NCBI GenBank assembly: GCA_964658655.1
Contig: CAZZZL010000005.1
Coordinates: 1 to 64,000, forward strand
DNA length: 64,000 nt
From: G963692885 sp964658655
GTDB taxonomy: Bacteria > Acidobacteriota > Terriglobia > Terriglobales > Acidobacteriaceae
Reading direction: 5' to 3'
The notes beneath the pieces are model-generated. The model was not told where the DNA came from. It worked only from the letters and a program-made list of their open reading frames with translations, and ran no database searches. Made by a program: the position numbers and the translations under genes. This document shows positions 8,735-17,859 of this stretch, in pieces (the first letter of the stretch is position 1; each line of letters starts with the position of its first letter).

Positions 8735-10102
8735 CTAGTGCGTGTAGTTCTGGATATACGCGTCGTGCGCCATACCCTCGCCGCGTGCATGGCTGCGCGT
8801 TTTCAAAGCTTCGTCGCGCTCCATGGGACCGCCAATCGTTACCAGGTACGGACCGTGACCGCTCGCGGTAAACACCTCAGGCTTCAGGTCGGGATGCTTG
8901 GCAAGAATGATCGCTACCCGCTGCTGGGCTTTCGCCTGGTCGCCGTAAGTAAAGACCACCACGCGCCAGATCTTGTGGCCTCCCGCCGCCGGCGTTGTTG
9001 CCTGCTGGGACGCCGGGTCAAGCGCACGCTGCTGGCCAGCTGCCGGCAAAGCCTGGGTAGGTGGCGGTGCGGGCGCGGCAGCTTCTGGCGCAGGAATGGG
9101 TGGAGTCGGGGCAGTCGTGTCTCCGGCGATAGGCGTGGTAGTCGATGAAGCGGTGGCATCCGTGGCCGCTGGCTTTTGATGCGGTCCACGCAGGAAATAC
9201 CAGACGGCACCGAGTACCAGCGCAATGGCCACCAGCGCGATTACGCGAATGCCGCTGCTCTTCTCTGGCTGAAAATCGTCTGCGACGGCCGGTGCCGAGG
9301 CAGCAGCGGCGGCCGTTGGCATCGGCGGCGGCACAGGCTTAGCAGTGGATGCCGGAGCGGCGGCGGCTACACGCTCAGCCGGCTTAACCTTCTCAGCAGC
9401 CGGCGCTACAGGCACATCTACTGGATTACGGAGTGCACCGGAAACGTCTGTGAGACCCCACCGACCTGCCAGGGTGTTCTTGACGATGGCCGCGAATGGG
9501 ACGGGAAGTTTCGCTATTGCCGGATCGTCAATGTCGGCAGGCTTGCGCTGGGTGAGGCATTCGAAGATCAGGGCGCCCATGGCACTCACGTCCTGGGCGA
9601 AGGCTGCTGTGCGCTCCTTGTCCGCGGCAGTTACTTTACGGACGCAGTCACTGCGCAGTTTCACGGTGTCGCCCACGGCAAGGACGGTCGTCGGTGTCAC
9701 CTGGCCGTGGCGCAAACCCGCGGTGTGCAGTGCGCCGAGTCCGCCGACCAGGCTTTCGGCAATCTGGCTTGTTTCTTGGGTGGTAAGCGGCCGTTCGCGC
9801 AGGGCGTCCGACAGATTATCTTCCGTTGGCTCCTGGATGGCGTAGGCGACGGATCGGCCTTCGATACTCGCTCGGCCAACGCGGTCGATCTGCACGATGT
9901 TCGGATGCTGGACGCGGCTGACTGCTTCCAGGCTCGCAACGACGGGATCGTCGTCGCCCGCCACTTCCACCAGGTAGGCAATGGCGAGCTTGTCCTGATA
10001 ACGCGAAGCGAACCACGCAGCATTACCTTCCGTGCGAAGCCACCGGTTCAGCGGATAGGTGCCGGCCAGTGACTTACCTTCTAATTCGTCCCAAAACTGC
10101 AT
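8735..10102 (-). CDS. membrane pseudokinase with periplasmic SPOR domain
   Basis: Protein of 455 aa with three parts. Residues 1-220 have a Ser/Thr kinase-like fold (HPNIVQID, ALHTAGLRHGQVTPTTVL, ALIFECLTQRKP), but key residues are lost: the VAIK lysine is absent (AIAYL), HRD is R-H-G (131-133) and DFG is S-D-C (151-153). A single membrane helix follows (about 285-304) after an Ala/Pro-rich linker. A second Pro/Ala-rich linker leads to a SPOR-like domain (about 377-452), which in known proteins binds denuded septal peptidoglycan. The start at 10102 is chosen because the protein then begins at the fold; an upstream start at 10177 is possible. It probably senses or scaffolds between cytoplasm and cell wall without phosphotransfer. 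A pseudokinase-SPOR fusion is unusual. Confidence 0.78.
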   Translation of the reverse strand: MQFWDELEGKSLAGTYPLNRWLRTEGNAAWFASRYQDKLAIAYLVEVAGDDDPVVASLEAVSRVQHPNIVQIDRVGRASIEGRSVAYAIQEPTEDNLSDALRERPLTTQETSQIAESLVGGLGALHTAGLRHGQVTPTTVLAVGDTVKLRSDCVRKVTAADKERTAAFAQDVSAMGALIFECLTQRKPADIDDPAIAKLPVPFAAIVKNTLAGRWGLTDVSGALRNPVDVPVAPAAEKVKPAERVAAAAPASTAKPVPPPMPTAAAAASAPAVADDFQPEKSSGIRVIALVAIALVLGAVWYFLRGPHQKPAATDATASSTTTPIAGDTTAPTPPIPAPEAAAPAPPPTQALPAAGQQRALDPASQQATTPAAGGHKIWRVVVFTYGDQAKAQQRVAIILAKHPDLKPEVFTASGHGPYLVTIGGPMERDEALKTRSHARGEGMAHDAYIQNYTH

Positions 10103-10349
10103 GTATATTCCAGTCTTTCGAGGATGTACCCAGGAGTCTGGCGCACCGCCACTCAACATGGTGTGCACAAAGCGCAACCACGCCGACGCACGCCTGCGCG
10201 TAACCCGGTGTCACGCACGGCTGAGACCGGGTCTCTGCCGTGCCCTCTCAAGGGTATACCTGTCTATGGATCGCGTCAGCACGCCACAGTTCAGCGATCC
10301 ACCTTGCGACCCCTCAAACAGGGCTGCACCGGCTGCTGAATGAATCGGC

Positions 10350-10931
10350 CTAGGAAGAAATGAGGGCGATCCGCGAACTATTCGGCATGGCGACCGTATT
10401 CGATCCACGGTCCTCGCCTATGGGCGCCGGCACCGGTAATGGCGCGGGAGCCATGGGTCGAAGTCTCTCGGTAAAGGCCGGGGCGACGGCAGCAGGTGCG
10501 GGTACAGCACGCGGGCCACTTGCCGGAGGGATCGGCATATTGTTGAGAGCAGCCGCGACCTGTGCCAGGTTGGCCTGTGTCTCGGGAGTCTCGAGCTTCT
10601 CGACTTCCGGCTCAGGTTCGGGAGCAGGCATGGCGCGGATCGACGAACTGGCGCGGGCCATCAGCTTCATGCCTTCGCCGGCCAGCTCCTTGGCCATTTT
10701 CTTCAGCTCTTCCGGGCGCTCTTTGTGCCGGTTCGTCAGTTCCAGCAGCGCTGCCGCAGCCTTCAGCTTGGCAATCGCGTCAAAGGCTGGGCCATCTGCT
10801 GTACCTGTCGTGTGAATGATGTTGTCCGCGGTGATTTTGAAAACATCATCGCCTTGAATGACAAAGGCAATCAGATATTTTTCAGACACCTGTGGGGACG
10901 AATGCGCGGACTGTGCTGGATCAGGCGACAT
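10350..10931 (-). CDS. hypothetical protein with Pro-rich C-terminal half
   Basis: Unrecognised cytoplasmic protein of 193 aa. The N-terminal part (about 15-90) is well structured: a strand segment KYLIAFVIQGDDVFKITADN followed by helices rich in Lys/Glu and Ala. Residues 100-193 are low-complexity and rich in Pro and Ala (repeated P-A-P and P-E-P units). No signal peptide or membrane helix is visible. It lies between the pseudokinase-SPOR gene (same strand) and the divergent murQ gene. The coding frame has normal high-GC codon use, which supports it as a real gene. Function unknown. Confidence 0.65.
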   Translation of the reverse strand: MSPDPAQSAHSSPQVSEKYLIAFVIQGDDVFKITADNIIHTTGTADGPAFDAIAKLKAAAALLELTNRHKERPEELKKMAKELAGEGMKLMARASSSIRAMPAPEPEPEVEKLETPETQANLAQVAAALNNMPIPPASGPRAVPAPAAVAPAFTERLRPMAPAPLPVPAPIGEDRGSNTVAMPNSSRIALISS

Positions 10932-11214
10932 GGCGACTTCCTTTTCTTGAGAGAACGCCGCCGGTCTGCGTTTACCCGCGCTCGTGCAGCAGGGCGTGCG
11001 GGACCGTGATGGCTTACCTCAAGAACACGCTGACATGATGCATGCGTCAAGGCCGTAACGCGCGTATTCCGGTACTCATCTGGTTCCGCTCCTGCGGGCG
11101 GGAAAAAAAGTTTCATCAGGATTGGTGCAGATGGACATAACTGCGCAGTGCGGCTGTGTTTTTTACGTGTTGCTTAGGTGCGTGGATCTCGACGGTACGA
11201 CATACTAGAGTTGC

Positions 11215-12126
11215 ATGCGGAAATCCTTCGAGCATCTTCCGACCGAGGCGCGCAATCCCGCGAGTGAGGGGATTGACCAGCTTTCCACGCAGGAGATGCT
11301 GCGCGTCATCAACTATGAAGATCAGCAGGTTGCGCTTGCCGTGGAGCACGAACTGGCGCCCATTGCCGCGGCCGTCGATGGCATCGTGGCACGCCTGGAA
11401 AAGGGCGGCCGTCTTTTCTACATTGGCGCCGGGACGTCCGGCCGGCTCGGTGTACTCGATGCGTCCGAATGCCCGCCTACTTATAGCGTGCCGCGCGACC
11501 TGGTGCAGGGCATCATGGCTGGTGGCGACGCAGCGCTTCGCATGGCCATTGAAGATGTGGAGGACGACGCTGAAGCCGGGGCAGACGACCTGCGCGCGCA
11601 TGGCTTTGCCGGCAACGATGCGGTGGTGGGAATCGCCAGCAGCGGACGCACGCCCTATGTGCTAGGCGCGCTTGAATATGCCGCAGGCATTGGCGCTCTG
11701 ACCATTGCCCTTACATGCGCGCCGGGATCAGCGGTCGCGAACGCCGCTGCTATTTCGATTGCGCCCGCGACGGGTCCGGAAGTCGTGACGGGCTCTACGC
11801 GGATGAAGGCCGGCACGGCGACCAAGATGGTTCTGAATATGCTGTCGACCGGGACCATGATCCGACTGGGCCACGTCTACAGCAACTTGATGGTTGATCT
11901 GCAGATGACCAACGAGAAGCTCGCGGAGCGGGCGCGGCGCATCGTCGGCATCATCGCGCACGTCGACCAGGAACAGGCGGATGCACTGATGAACGAGGCC
12001 GGGTCGGTCAAGACGGCTATCGTGATGCACTGCCTGTCGCTGTCCCGCGCAGAGGCAGAAGCGGCCCTCGCCATCAATGGCGGCCACCTGCGCCGCACAC
12101 TCGACGACACTCCACGCTCACGCTGA
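11215..12126 (+). CDS. murQ: N-acetylmuramic acid 6-phosphate etherase MurQ
   Basis: Cleaves the lactyl ether of MurNAc-6-phosphate to give GlcNAc-6-phosphate and D-lactate in cytoplasmic peptidoglycan recycling. The 303-aa protein shows the family-specific order: N-terminal TEARNP, SIS-domain GAGTSGRLGVLDASECPPT, GGDAALRMAIEDVEDD, the second sugar-phosphate segment with VVGIASSGRTPYV, and NKAGTATK-type GSTRMKAGTATK followed by helical C-terminal turns. Length is normal for the family. No anmK or PTS transporter partner lies beside it. It precedes an ECF sigma factor gene by about 100 nt. Confidence 0.95.
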   Translation: MRKSFEHLPTEARNPASEGIDQLSTQEMLRVINYEDQQVALAVEHELAPIAAAVDGIVARLEKGGRLFYIGAGTSGRLGVLDASECPPTYSVPRDLVQGIMAGGDAALRMAIEDVEDDAEAGADDLRAHGFAGNDAVVGIASSGRTPYVLGALEYAAGIGALTIALTCAPGSAVANAAAISIAPATGPEVVTGSTRMKAGTATKMVLNMLSTGTMIRLGHVYSNLMVDLQMTNEKLAERARRIVGIIAHVDQEQADALMNEAGSVKTAIVMHCLSLSRAEAEAALAINGGHLRRTLDDTPRSR

Positions 12127-12229
12127 ATCCTCGCCCCCGGCAGTATCCCCTTAGTGAGCAGCTCGATTTATTTCTTCCAGCGGCGAACCTTTTGCCGGGC
12201 GAACGCGAATAGGTAGGTGGAGATGCACC

Positions 12230-12760
12230 TTGGGCGATGATCTGGAAGTCTGGAAGAAAATCGCTCACGGCGACGCCGACGCATTCGATCTTTTCTATCG
12301 CGAGAACGGACCGCGGTTTCAGTCCTTCCTGCGGCGGCTCGTCGGCAATTACGAAGTGGCCGAGGACGTGGCGCAGGAGACCTTCACCCAGCTCTGGAAT
12401 CGGCCCAATGGGTTTCAACCAGAACGGGGAACGCTGCGGGCGTATCTCTACGGGATCGGTAGAAAACGCGCGGCCGCCTGGTGGCGAAAAGAGCGGCCGT
12501 CCGAGGAGCTGGCAGAAACAGAACGCGGGATCGGCGCTGCTGAGACGCACTCGCTGGTGAACGACGCATTCCGGCGATTGCCAGAGGAACAGCGGCTGCT
12601 TTTATGGCTGCGCGAAGTTGAAGGCCAATCGTATGCCGACCTTGCGCTGACGCTGGATATACCTGTCGGAACTGTCCGATCGAGACTGTTTGCGGCGCGG
12701 GAAGCTTTGAGAAAAATCTGGCGCAGTGTGCCTGAAGATACGCGAGGACAGACGAAATGA
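12230..12760 (+). CDS. ECF RNA polymerase sigma factor
   Basis: Extracytoplasmic-function sigma-70 family member of 176 aa. Region 2 is seen in FDLFYRENGPRFQSFLRRLV and NYEVAEDVAQETFTQLW, and region 4 in RLPEEQRLLLWL, then EGQSYADLALTLDIPVGTVRSR, the helix-turn-helix that reads the -35 element. The start is TTG at 12230: a good ribosome site (ggtggag, 12216-12222) lies 7 nt upstream, while the nearby ATG at 12223 runs into a stop. The stop codon overlaps the next start by 4 nt (ATGA), so it is translationally coupled to its anti-sigma gene. Confidence 0.92.
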   Translation: MGDDLEVWKKIAHGDADAFDLFYRENGPRFQSFLRRLVGNYEVAEDVAQETFTQLWNRPNGFQPERGTLRAYLYGIGRKRAAAWWRKERPSEELAETERGIGAAETHSLVNDAFRRLPEEQRLLLWLREVEGQSYADLALTLDIPVGTVRSRLFAAREALRKIWRSVPEDTRGQTK

Positions 12761-13842
12761 ATTGTGACGATGCGGCTGAATATGTCTCCGCGCTCTGTGA
12801 TGGCGAACGCATTCCGCGCGGTGCTGCGGAGCACATCGGCGCCTGCGATATGTGCCAGGCGCGCATGAAGGATTATCTCGAAATGGGCGCGGAACTGCGG
12901 CGTGTGGCAAGTCTCGAATCGCCAGTCGAAGCACGGCCAAGAGTTTGGGTGAAGCAGCAGGACGTTCGGACAATCTGGTGGCAAAAAGGGTGGCAGACGA
13001 TGGGGATTCCAAGGCTGGTATTTGCAATGTTGTTGGCGGCAATTGTCGGGCTTGGTGCGAGCCTCGCAATTGTCAAAGTGAAGGCGCATGAAACAGGCAC
13101 AGTCGTAATGTTGAAGATTGCCGGCCCGGACGGCGACGCGATGACCTGTCCAATCTCATTAGTGGACAGAAAGCAGGATACCTGTGGGGGGGTGGCAGGC
13201 ATGAACGGCGGCTCACTGGTTTATGACGTCAAGCTTCTGTCAAAAGAAGGAAACCGTTTAGCCCTGCGTGTACGGACAAAATTCAACGCAGACAGTACAG
13301 CAGGTTCCTTCAGCGAGCAGGACTCGGTGCCGCAGAGACAGTATTGGTTTGAGCCCGGACAAACTTTGGCAGTCGATGTGCCGGGGCTGGGAGACATCAA
13401 GCTGACCGGCGAATGGACAGACCATGTCCCCGCTCTTCTCTCAGAAACCCAGACTATCGATCCGGAAGCCGGTGAGTTTCGCATGGTCTCGCCGCTCCTG
13501 CTTAAAGGCAAGGGAGTTGCTGGTGATATGGAAGGCGGTAGCGTCTTCATCGATAAACCCGAAGAAGGCGTCGATCTTTACATACCGGGACAGGGCCGCT
13601 TCGAATTTCTGCGCACTCCGTTCGATGGTGCGACGAAGGCTGAGGTGAAATTGAACCGAATCACATTCAACATCAACGGCGAACCGTATACCATCCTGAC
13701 GGGAACACCTGTTTCGCGCGGCTCCGATATCTGGGTCCGGCTGACGACTGACTACAAGCCGAAGCGCACGGCTCTGGCTGGCGGCTATATCGGGTCAACC
13801 ACGCGAAGTGAAGTCGAGACCGGTGACGCACAGGATCGTTGA
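12757..13842 (+). CDS. membrane anti-sigma factor with zinc-finger N-terminus
   Basis: Predicted partner of the upstream ECF sigma factor, 361 aa. The N-terminal ZAS-type motif is visible as C3...H26-x3-C30-x2-C33. A single membrane helix (about 85-107, PRLVFAMLLAAIVGLGASLA) separates the cytoplasmic sigma-binding part from a periplasmic domain of about 250 residues with beta-rich sequence and no family I recognise. The 4-nt overlap with the sigma gene supports tight stoichiometry. The large outside domain probably senses an envelope signal. A bidirectional terminator follows at once. Confidence 0.85.
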   Translation: MNCDDAAEYVSALCDGERIPRGAAEHIGACDMCQARMKDYLEMGAELRRVASLESPVEARPRVWVKQQDVRTIWWQKGWQTMGIPRLVFAMLLAAIVGLGASLAIVKVKAHETGTVVMLKIAGPDGDAMTCPISLVDRKQDTCGGVAGMNGGSLVYDVKLLSKEGNRLALRVRTKFNADSTAGSFSEQDSVPQRQYWFEPGQTLAVDVPGLGDIKLTGEWTDHVPALLSETQTIDPEAGEFRMVSPLLLKGKGVAGDMEGGSVFIDKPEEGVDLYIPGQGRFEFLRTPFDGATKAEVKLNRITFNINGEPYTILTGTPVSRGSDIWVRLTTDYKPKRTALAGGYIGSTTRSEVETGDAQDR

Positions 13843-13852
13843 TTAAATATCG

Positions 13853-13889
13853 AAAAGCCGCTGACCGAAATTTCGATCAGCGGCTTTTT
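13853..13889. terminator. bidirectional terminator between anti-sigma and AraC genes
   Basis: The stem AAAAGCCGCTGA pairs with TCAGCGGCTTTTT around a short A/T-rich loop. A T tract follows on the plus strand and an equivalent one on the minus strand, so it can serve both convergent genes (ending at 13842 and 13912). Confidence 0.88.
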
Positions 13890-13911
13890 CGTGCGCCACG
13901 TTATTACAAGC

Positions 13912-14877
13912 TTACGACGACAGCTTCTGCAAAACTCTGCCGGGCTTAACCTTTCGCTTTTCGAGCGACGGCGACCGGCGCAGCAAGTCTTCGGCGTCCA
14001 CAGGTTCGCGGCCCTTGCTCATCTCCTGGAAAGACTTACGGTAGCTTGAGGGAGTCATCCCGCGCACGCGTCGAAACTGGCGATTGAAGTTGGCCAGGTT
14101 GGCCAGTCCTACTTCGAACGCAATCATGCTGATGGGAAGATTCGTCTCGGCTAGCCGCATGCAGGCGCGTCCTATGCGCAGCTTGCATAGATACTCGCTG
14201 ACGCTCTCGCCGGTGTGCTTCACGAACAGGCGATGCAGCGATCGCTCCGATACATTGCCCAGTTTGCAGAGGGCGCCGATAGTTATGGACTCGTCGAAGC
14301 GCTTATGCAGATGGTTCAGAATGCGGGTGAGTTGTGCCGGCTCACCGTCGTTCGCTGGTTGAATCGCCGCGGCATTTTGAGAAAGATTTCCTGCAGGTTC
14401 ATCGGCAAGATTTACCAGCAGCGCGAGCACTGCCTGAAGACGCACCTGCGGAGCCTCCGACAAAAGTTCCGGAAGCATGCTGTTCACACGGGCCGCTGCG
14501 TCTGCAGGGAACGCCAGGCCGCTCGCGGCATTACGTAACAGCTTCCGTATCGCGGCATATTCAGGACACAGCTCTGCCAGCCGCAGTGCCCAGTCCCTTG
14601 AAAACCAGATGACGATAGCGTTGTGCGGTTCATCTTCCTGCAGAGCCTCGGTCGACGCCCAGGTATGCGGCATATCGGGCGGCACCATCGCCAGGTCCGG
14701 TGACTGGTATTGGCCGATGTGGTCGCCGATGAATCGCCATCCGCGGCTGTTCAGCGTCAGCGTCAATTCATACTCCGGATGATGGTGCCATTCGAATGGA
14801 ATGGCGGCCACGCGTCGGTTGTAAACGCGCAGTGAACAGCCTTTCGGAAACGTCACCCGCTCGAACTGCGGCTTCAT
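13912..14877 (-). CDS. AraC-family transcriptional regulator
   Basis: DNA-binding regulator of 321 aa. The N-terminal 150 residues form a cupin-type sensing domain (WHHHPEYELTL, the usual His-rich cupin start). The C-terminal double helix-turn-helix runs from LTRILNHLHKRF to GMTPSSYRKSF, with the second HTH in FEVGLANLANFNRQFRRV. It is divergent from the DUF1479 gene with about 130 nt between starts, the classic arrangement for a local activator of that gene. The small molecule it senses is unknown. Confidence 0.9.
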   Translation of the reverse strand: MKPQFERVTFPKGCSLRVYNRRVAAIPFEWHHHPEYELTLTLNSRGWRFIGDHIGQYQSPDLAMVPPDMPHTWASTEALQEDEPHNAIVIWFSRDWALRLAELCPEYAAIRKLLRNAASGLAFPADAAARVNSMLPELLSEAPQVRLQAVLALLVNLADEPAGNLSQNAAAIQPANDGEPAQLTRILNHLHKRFDESITIGALCKLGNVSERSLHRLFVKHTGESVSEYLCKLRIGRACMRLAETNLPISMIAFEVGLANLANFNRQFRRVRGMTPSSYRKSFQEMSKGREPVDAEDLLRRSPSLEKRKVKPGRVLQKLSS

Positions 14878-15011
14878 GGCTTACCTAATTCAGACTTGGA
14901 TGGGGCGACCGGTGTCCGAATAGTATCAGGAGTTGGCCCATCTCCATCATTCCGATCCTTGCGCGTTGCCTACACTCATCTCGCGGGACTTTGCGACACG
15001 GAGGGAAACCT

Positions 15012-16298
15012 ATGGCATTCATTATTGAGAACCTGGCGGAAGATATCTGCGCCACCAAGAAAGCATTGCGGGCGGCCCTTCCCAACTATGCAGAGACCTT
15101 CCAACAGGTTGAGGCAGAGATGCGTCAGCGGGTAGACGAGATTGTGCGGGAACGCGAGAGTGGCCAACCGGTCGTTCCTATCGTGCAGTATGCCGACATC
15201 AAGGGAGGAGTTGTGCCGGCTGCGTTGATTGCCAAGATCAAGGCCCGCGGCGCGTGTGTCGTCCGCAGAACATTTACCCCGGAACAGGCGACAGCATGGG
15301 ACCAGGAGATCGCGAATTACGTTGAACAAAATGGTTTGGACGCCAAGCTCGCGAACGCAGCAGAGGATAAATATTTCGGGACCCTTGCTTCAGCTAAACC
15401 CCAGATCTACGGCATCTACTGGTCGCGGCCGCAGGTGCAGGCGCGGCAGGCCGAATCGATCACCCGGGTGCGGGTATTTCTGAACAAGCTCTGGAAGGCG
15501 GAGAGCGAGGGCATGCGGCATTTCAATCCTGAGGAGACGCCGGCTTATGCCGATCGTATCCGACGCCGTCCGCCAGGCTCGGCATCGCTCGGGCTGTCGC
15601 CGCACGTCGATGGTGGGTCCGTCGAACGCTGGCTCGACGAGAATTTCCGCAAAGTCTATCGACACGTTTTTGCGGGCAACTGGCGTGAGTACGACGCCTA
15701 TAACGCGGCTTATCGCCCGGACGCAGGCGAAGTTGCATCGCCTGCTGTCTGCTCGATGTTCCGCACCTTTCAGGGATGGACGGCGTTGACGCGGCAGGGC
15801 AAAGGGGATGGCACATTGCAGCTCGTTCCTATCGTTACGTCGATGATCTACGTCCTGCTGCGTGCACTGCAGGATGATGTTCCGGAAGACGAGTTGTGCG
15901 GCGCCGCGCCGGGACGCGCACTGTCGATCAATCCGCAGTACCATGGCCTGCTGATCGAGGCGCTTTCGTCGATCCCGCTCATGGAGCCCGGCGATACTGT
16001 TTTCTGGCATTCAGATGTGGTGCATGCGGTCGAGAACGAGCACAAGGGCGCGGGCTACAGCAACGTGATGTACATTTCATCCGCACCCGCGTGCGCCAAG
16101 AACACGGCCTATCTCGCAAGGCAGGCGCCGGCGTTTCTCGCAGGAAAGACGCCGCCGGACTTTGCTCCTGACGACTTCGAGGTGGACTTCAAAGGCCGCG
16201 GCACGGCAGCTGATCTCACACCGCTGGGAAGGTCGCAGCTTGGGCTTCCGGTGGAAACAGAATCTGAGCGCACTGCATTCGCAACAGTGTCTGTCTGA
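15012..16298 (+). CDS. DUF1479 family protein (YbiU-like, Fe(II)/2OG dioxygenase fold)
   Basis: Protein of 428 aa of the DUF1479/YbiU family, whose structure is a cupin-like jelly roll related to Fe(II)/2-oxoglutarate oxygenases. The candidate metal site is H198-x-D200 (SPHVDGGS) with a distal His in FWHSDVVHAVEN (H333 or H338). The start at 15012 is chosen over a TTG at 14991 because gaggga (15001-15006) is well placed for it. The divergent AraC gene probably regulates it. The biological substrate is unknown for the family as far as I know. Confidence 0.88.
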   Translation: MAFIIENLAEDICATKKALRAALPNYAETFQQVEAEMRQRVDEIVRERESGQPVVPIVQYADIKGGVVPAALIAKIKARGACVVRRTFTPEQATAWDQEIANYVEQNGLDAKLANAAEDKYFGTLASAKPQIYGIYWSRPQVQARQAESITRVRVFLNKLWKAESEGMRHFNPEETPAYADRIRRRPPGSASLGLSPHVDGGSVERWLDENFRKVYRHVFAGNWREYDAYNAAYRPDAGEVASPAVCSMFRTFQGWTALTRQGKGDGTLQLVPIVTSMIYVLLRALQDDVPEDELCGAAPGRALSINPQYHGLLIEALSSIPLMEPGDTVFWHSDVVHAVENEHKGAGYSNVMYISSAPACAKNTAYLARQAPAFLAGKTPPDFAPDDFEVDFKGRGTAADLTPLGRSQLGLPVETESERTAFATVSV

Positions 16299-16346
16299 GA
16301 GAGCTGTTGCCTGGTTGGTCAGCAGCCGCCCTTGCTTTCTTTGTTG

Positions 16347-16877
16347 TCAGGACGAGAGATTTTTCGCAAGCACGACAAAGTGCAGGTCATCGCGCAGCGG
16401 CCGGCCAAACCGCTGGTCGTCATACGGGAACGGTTCTACCTCGCCCGTCAACGTATACCCGCGCCGCTGGTACCAGGCGATCAGCGAGTGACGCACGTTG
16501 ACGACTGTCATGCGGATGCGCTGGCCGCCGTGATCCTTTACAAATTCTTCGGCGGCTACTAGAAGCGATGTGCCAAGTTTGCGTGTCTGCAGGTCCGGGC
16601 GGACGGTCAGCAGGCCGAGATACCAGGTGCCTGCCAGCTTCGGATCCAGCCAGACCGTCCCCAGCAAAGGGCCGTCCGGTTTGTCTCGAAAGGTGAGCAG
16701 ATGGCCAGTCGGCCTGGCGGCAAGATCGGCAAGCAGGAGAGCCTCCGTGAGTCGCTCACCCTCAATCACACCAGCCTCTGAATTCCAGCTCGATACCGCG
16801 CCTGTGCCGCGAAAGGCTTCGTTGACGAGAGCGACGACGGAGGCGAAGTCACGAGGGTCGGCGGGAGCGAGAATCAT
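16347..16877 (-). CDS. GNAT-family N-acetyltransferase
   Basis: Acetyl-CoA-dependent acyltransferase of 176 aa. The GNAT core is visible as WYLGLLTVRPDLQTRKLGTS, where the V-R-P segment and the Q/R-x-x-G-x-S turn form the acetyl-CoA pyrophosphate loop. This is followed by helix LLVAAEEFVKDHG and strand RIRMTVVNVR, and the C-terminal AWYQRRGYTLTG block. The N-terminal part (PADPRDFASVVALVNEAF) is the usual substrate-side start. The acceptor cannot be inferred. It is convergent with the DUF1479 gene. Confidence 0.88.
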   Translation of the reverse strand: MILAPADPRDFASVVALVNEAFRGTGAVSSWNSEAGVIEGERLTEALLLADLAARPTGHLLTFRDKPDGPLLGTVWLDPKLAGTWYLGLLTVRPDLQTRKLGTSLLVAAEEFVKDHGGQRIRMTVVNVRHSLIAWYQRRGYTLTGEVEPFPYDDQRFGRPLRDDLHFVVLAKNLSS

Positions 16878-17305
16878 GCGTCCATCATAAAGTGCAAAAT
16901 AAAGGGACTTTGAGACGCTATAGTACGCCGATGGAGAGCAAGCGATTCACTTGCCTGAACGGTTTATAAAGTCGTTGGCTGGACTGAGCTCGGGACGATT
17001 AGAACGTCGTCGCGGCTTTCTATCGAACCATGGCGGGCGACCACACAGGCCAGTTTTTTTATGCATTGTTTCGAATAGAACGCAGGGTGCCACGATCACG
17101 GCGGAGTCATTAATTCCGCCGCTCTTCATAGCAATGGCTTGCCTTGGAACATGCGCAGAATTTGCTCAGGAGCAATTCCCCATCATGCACTGTGGCAAAT
17201 GTCGCTGCTGGCGGAGGGCGCGTCAGAGCTATGGATAGTGACTCAGGCTGCACAAACCTGCGTCACTGGGGAAGGCAGCCGGGGGAGACACGGACGGGGA
17301 AGTGC
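16878..17305. other. 428-nt intergenic stretch without a supported gene
   Basis: Several short open frames exist on the plus strand, but none has a ribosome site or recognisable protein sequence. A block CACTGGGGAAGGCAGCC (17264-17280) recalls the 3' core of cobalamin riboswitches, but the other conserved boxes are not found and no transporter or B12 gene follows. The region probably holds the promoter side of the GNAT gene and the 3' side of the hypothetical gene that ends at 17306. Confidence 0.5.
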
Positions 17306-17728
17306 TTATGCGATCTTTTTCCCGACTATCGGCAGTGCGTTACCGGGTCCTCCAAATACGTACGCGGTGCAGGCTTTGCAGACATAGGGGTCGGAGCCGG
17401 TCGCAAGCAGGCCTTTCGCCATGCGCTGCAGCGGCTTGTCAACATCACGCTTAAGGAGCGTCCACTGGTGGCGACAGGTCAGCAGCGGCATCAGCCGGTC
17501 ATAGAGTCGCTCGACTGCAGCCTCCGGCCCTTCTTCGCCGATCGGTTCCACCAGGTGAAAAAAGGCGAGCGGGGACATGTCCGCAATCACAAAGCGATGG
17601 CCAACATCAAAAGGAATGCCCTGGTAGCGGATCGTCCGCGAAAAGCCCAGCGCCTGTTTTGTCGCGCGCTCAAACTCCACCAGAGTGCGCTCCAATCCTT
17701 CGAGGTCTTTCTTTCGATCGTCACTCAT
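17306..17728 (-). CDS. hypothetical protein, 140 aa
   Basis: Unrecognised cytoplasmic protein. The start at 17728 (MSDDRKKDLEGLERTLVEF) is preferred because the longer upstream reading overlaps the divergent region with Arg-rich, non-protein-like sequence. The chain begins with a charged helix, then a beta-rich middle (FDVGHRFVIADMSPLAFFHLV), and ends with a possible Cys cluster: TCRHQW and YVCKACTAYVFGGP. The C-x-x-C plus the earlier C-x-H might bind zinc. It is divergent from the GT-C type membrane protein gene. Function unknown. Confidence 0.65.
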   Translation of the reverse strand: MSDDRKKDLEGLERTLVEFERATKQALGFSRTIRYQGIPFDVGHRFVIADMSPLAFFHLVEPIGEEGPEAAVERLYDRLMPLLTCRHQWTLLKRDVDKPLQRMAKGLLATGSDPYVCKACTAYVFGGPGNALPIVGKKIA

Positions 17729-17859
17729 ACAACTCAACAATAGTCGTAGTGTGAGCCGGGTTGAAGGTCGGGAATGGCGGTGGCCAAACCATCGACTACA
17801 CCGGCGTACCGCGAGCCTTGTTCTCCGCCTTCCGCTACACTGGCCATAGCCCAACTTTC

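Noticed and set aside
16951..17238. 95-codon plus-strand frame in the intergenic region
   Set aside because: No ribosome site and no protein-like composition.
17262..17280. Cobalamin-riboswitch-like block CACTGGGGAAGGCAGCC
   Set aside because: Only one of the conserved B12 boxes is present; the upstream core boxes and a relevant downstream gene are missing.
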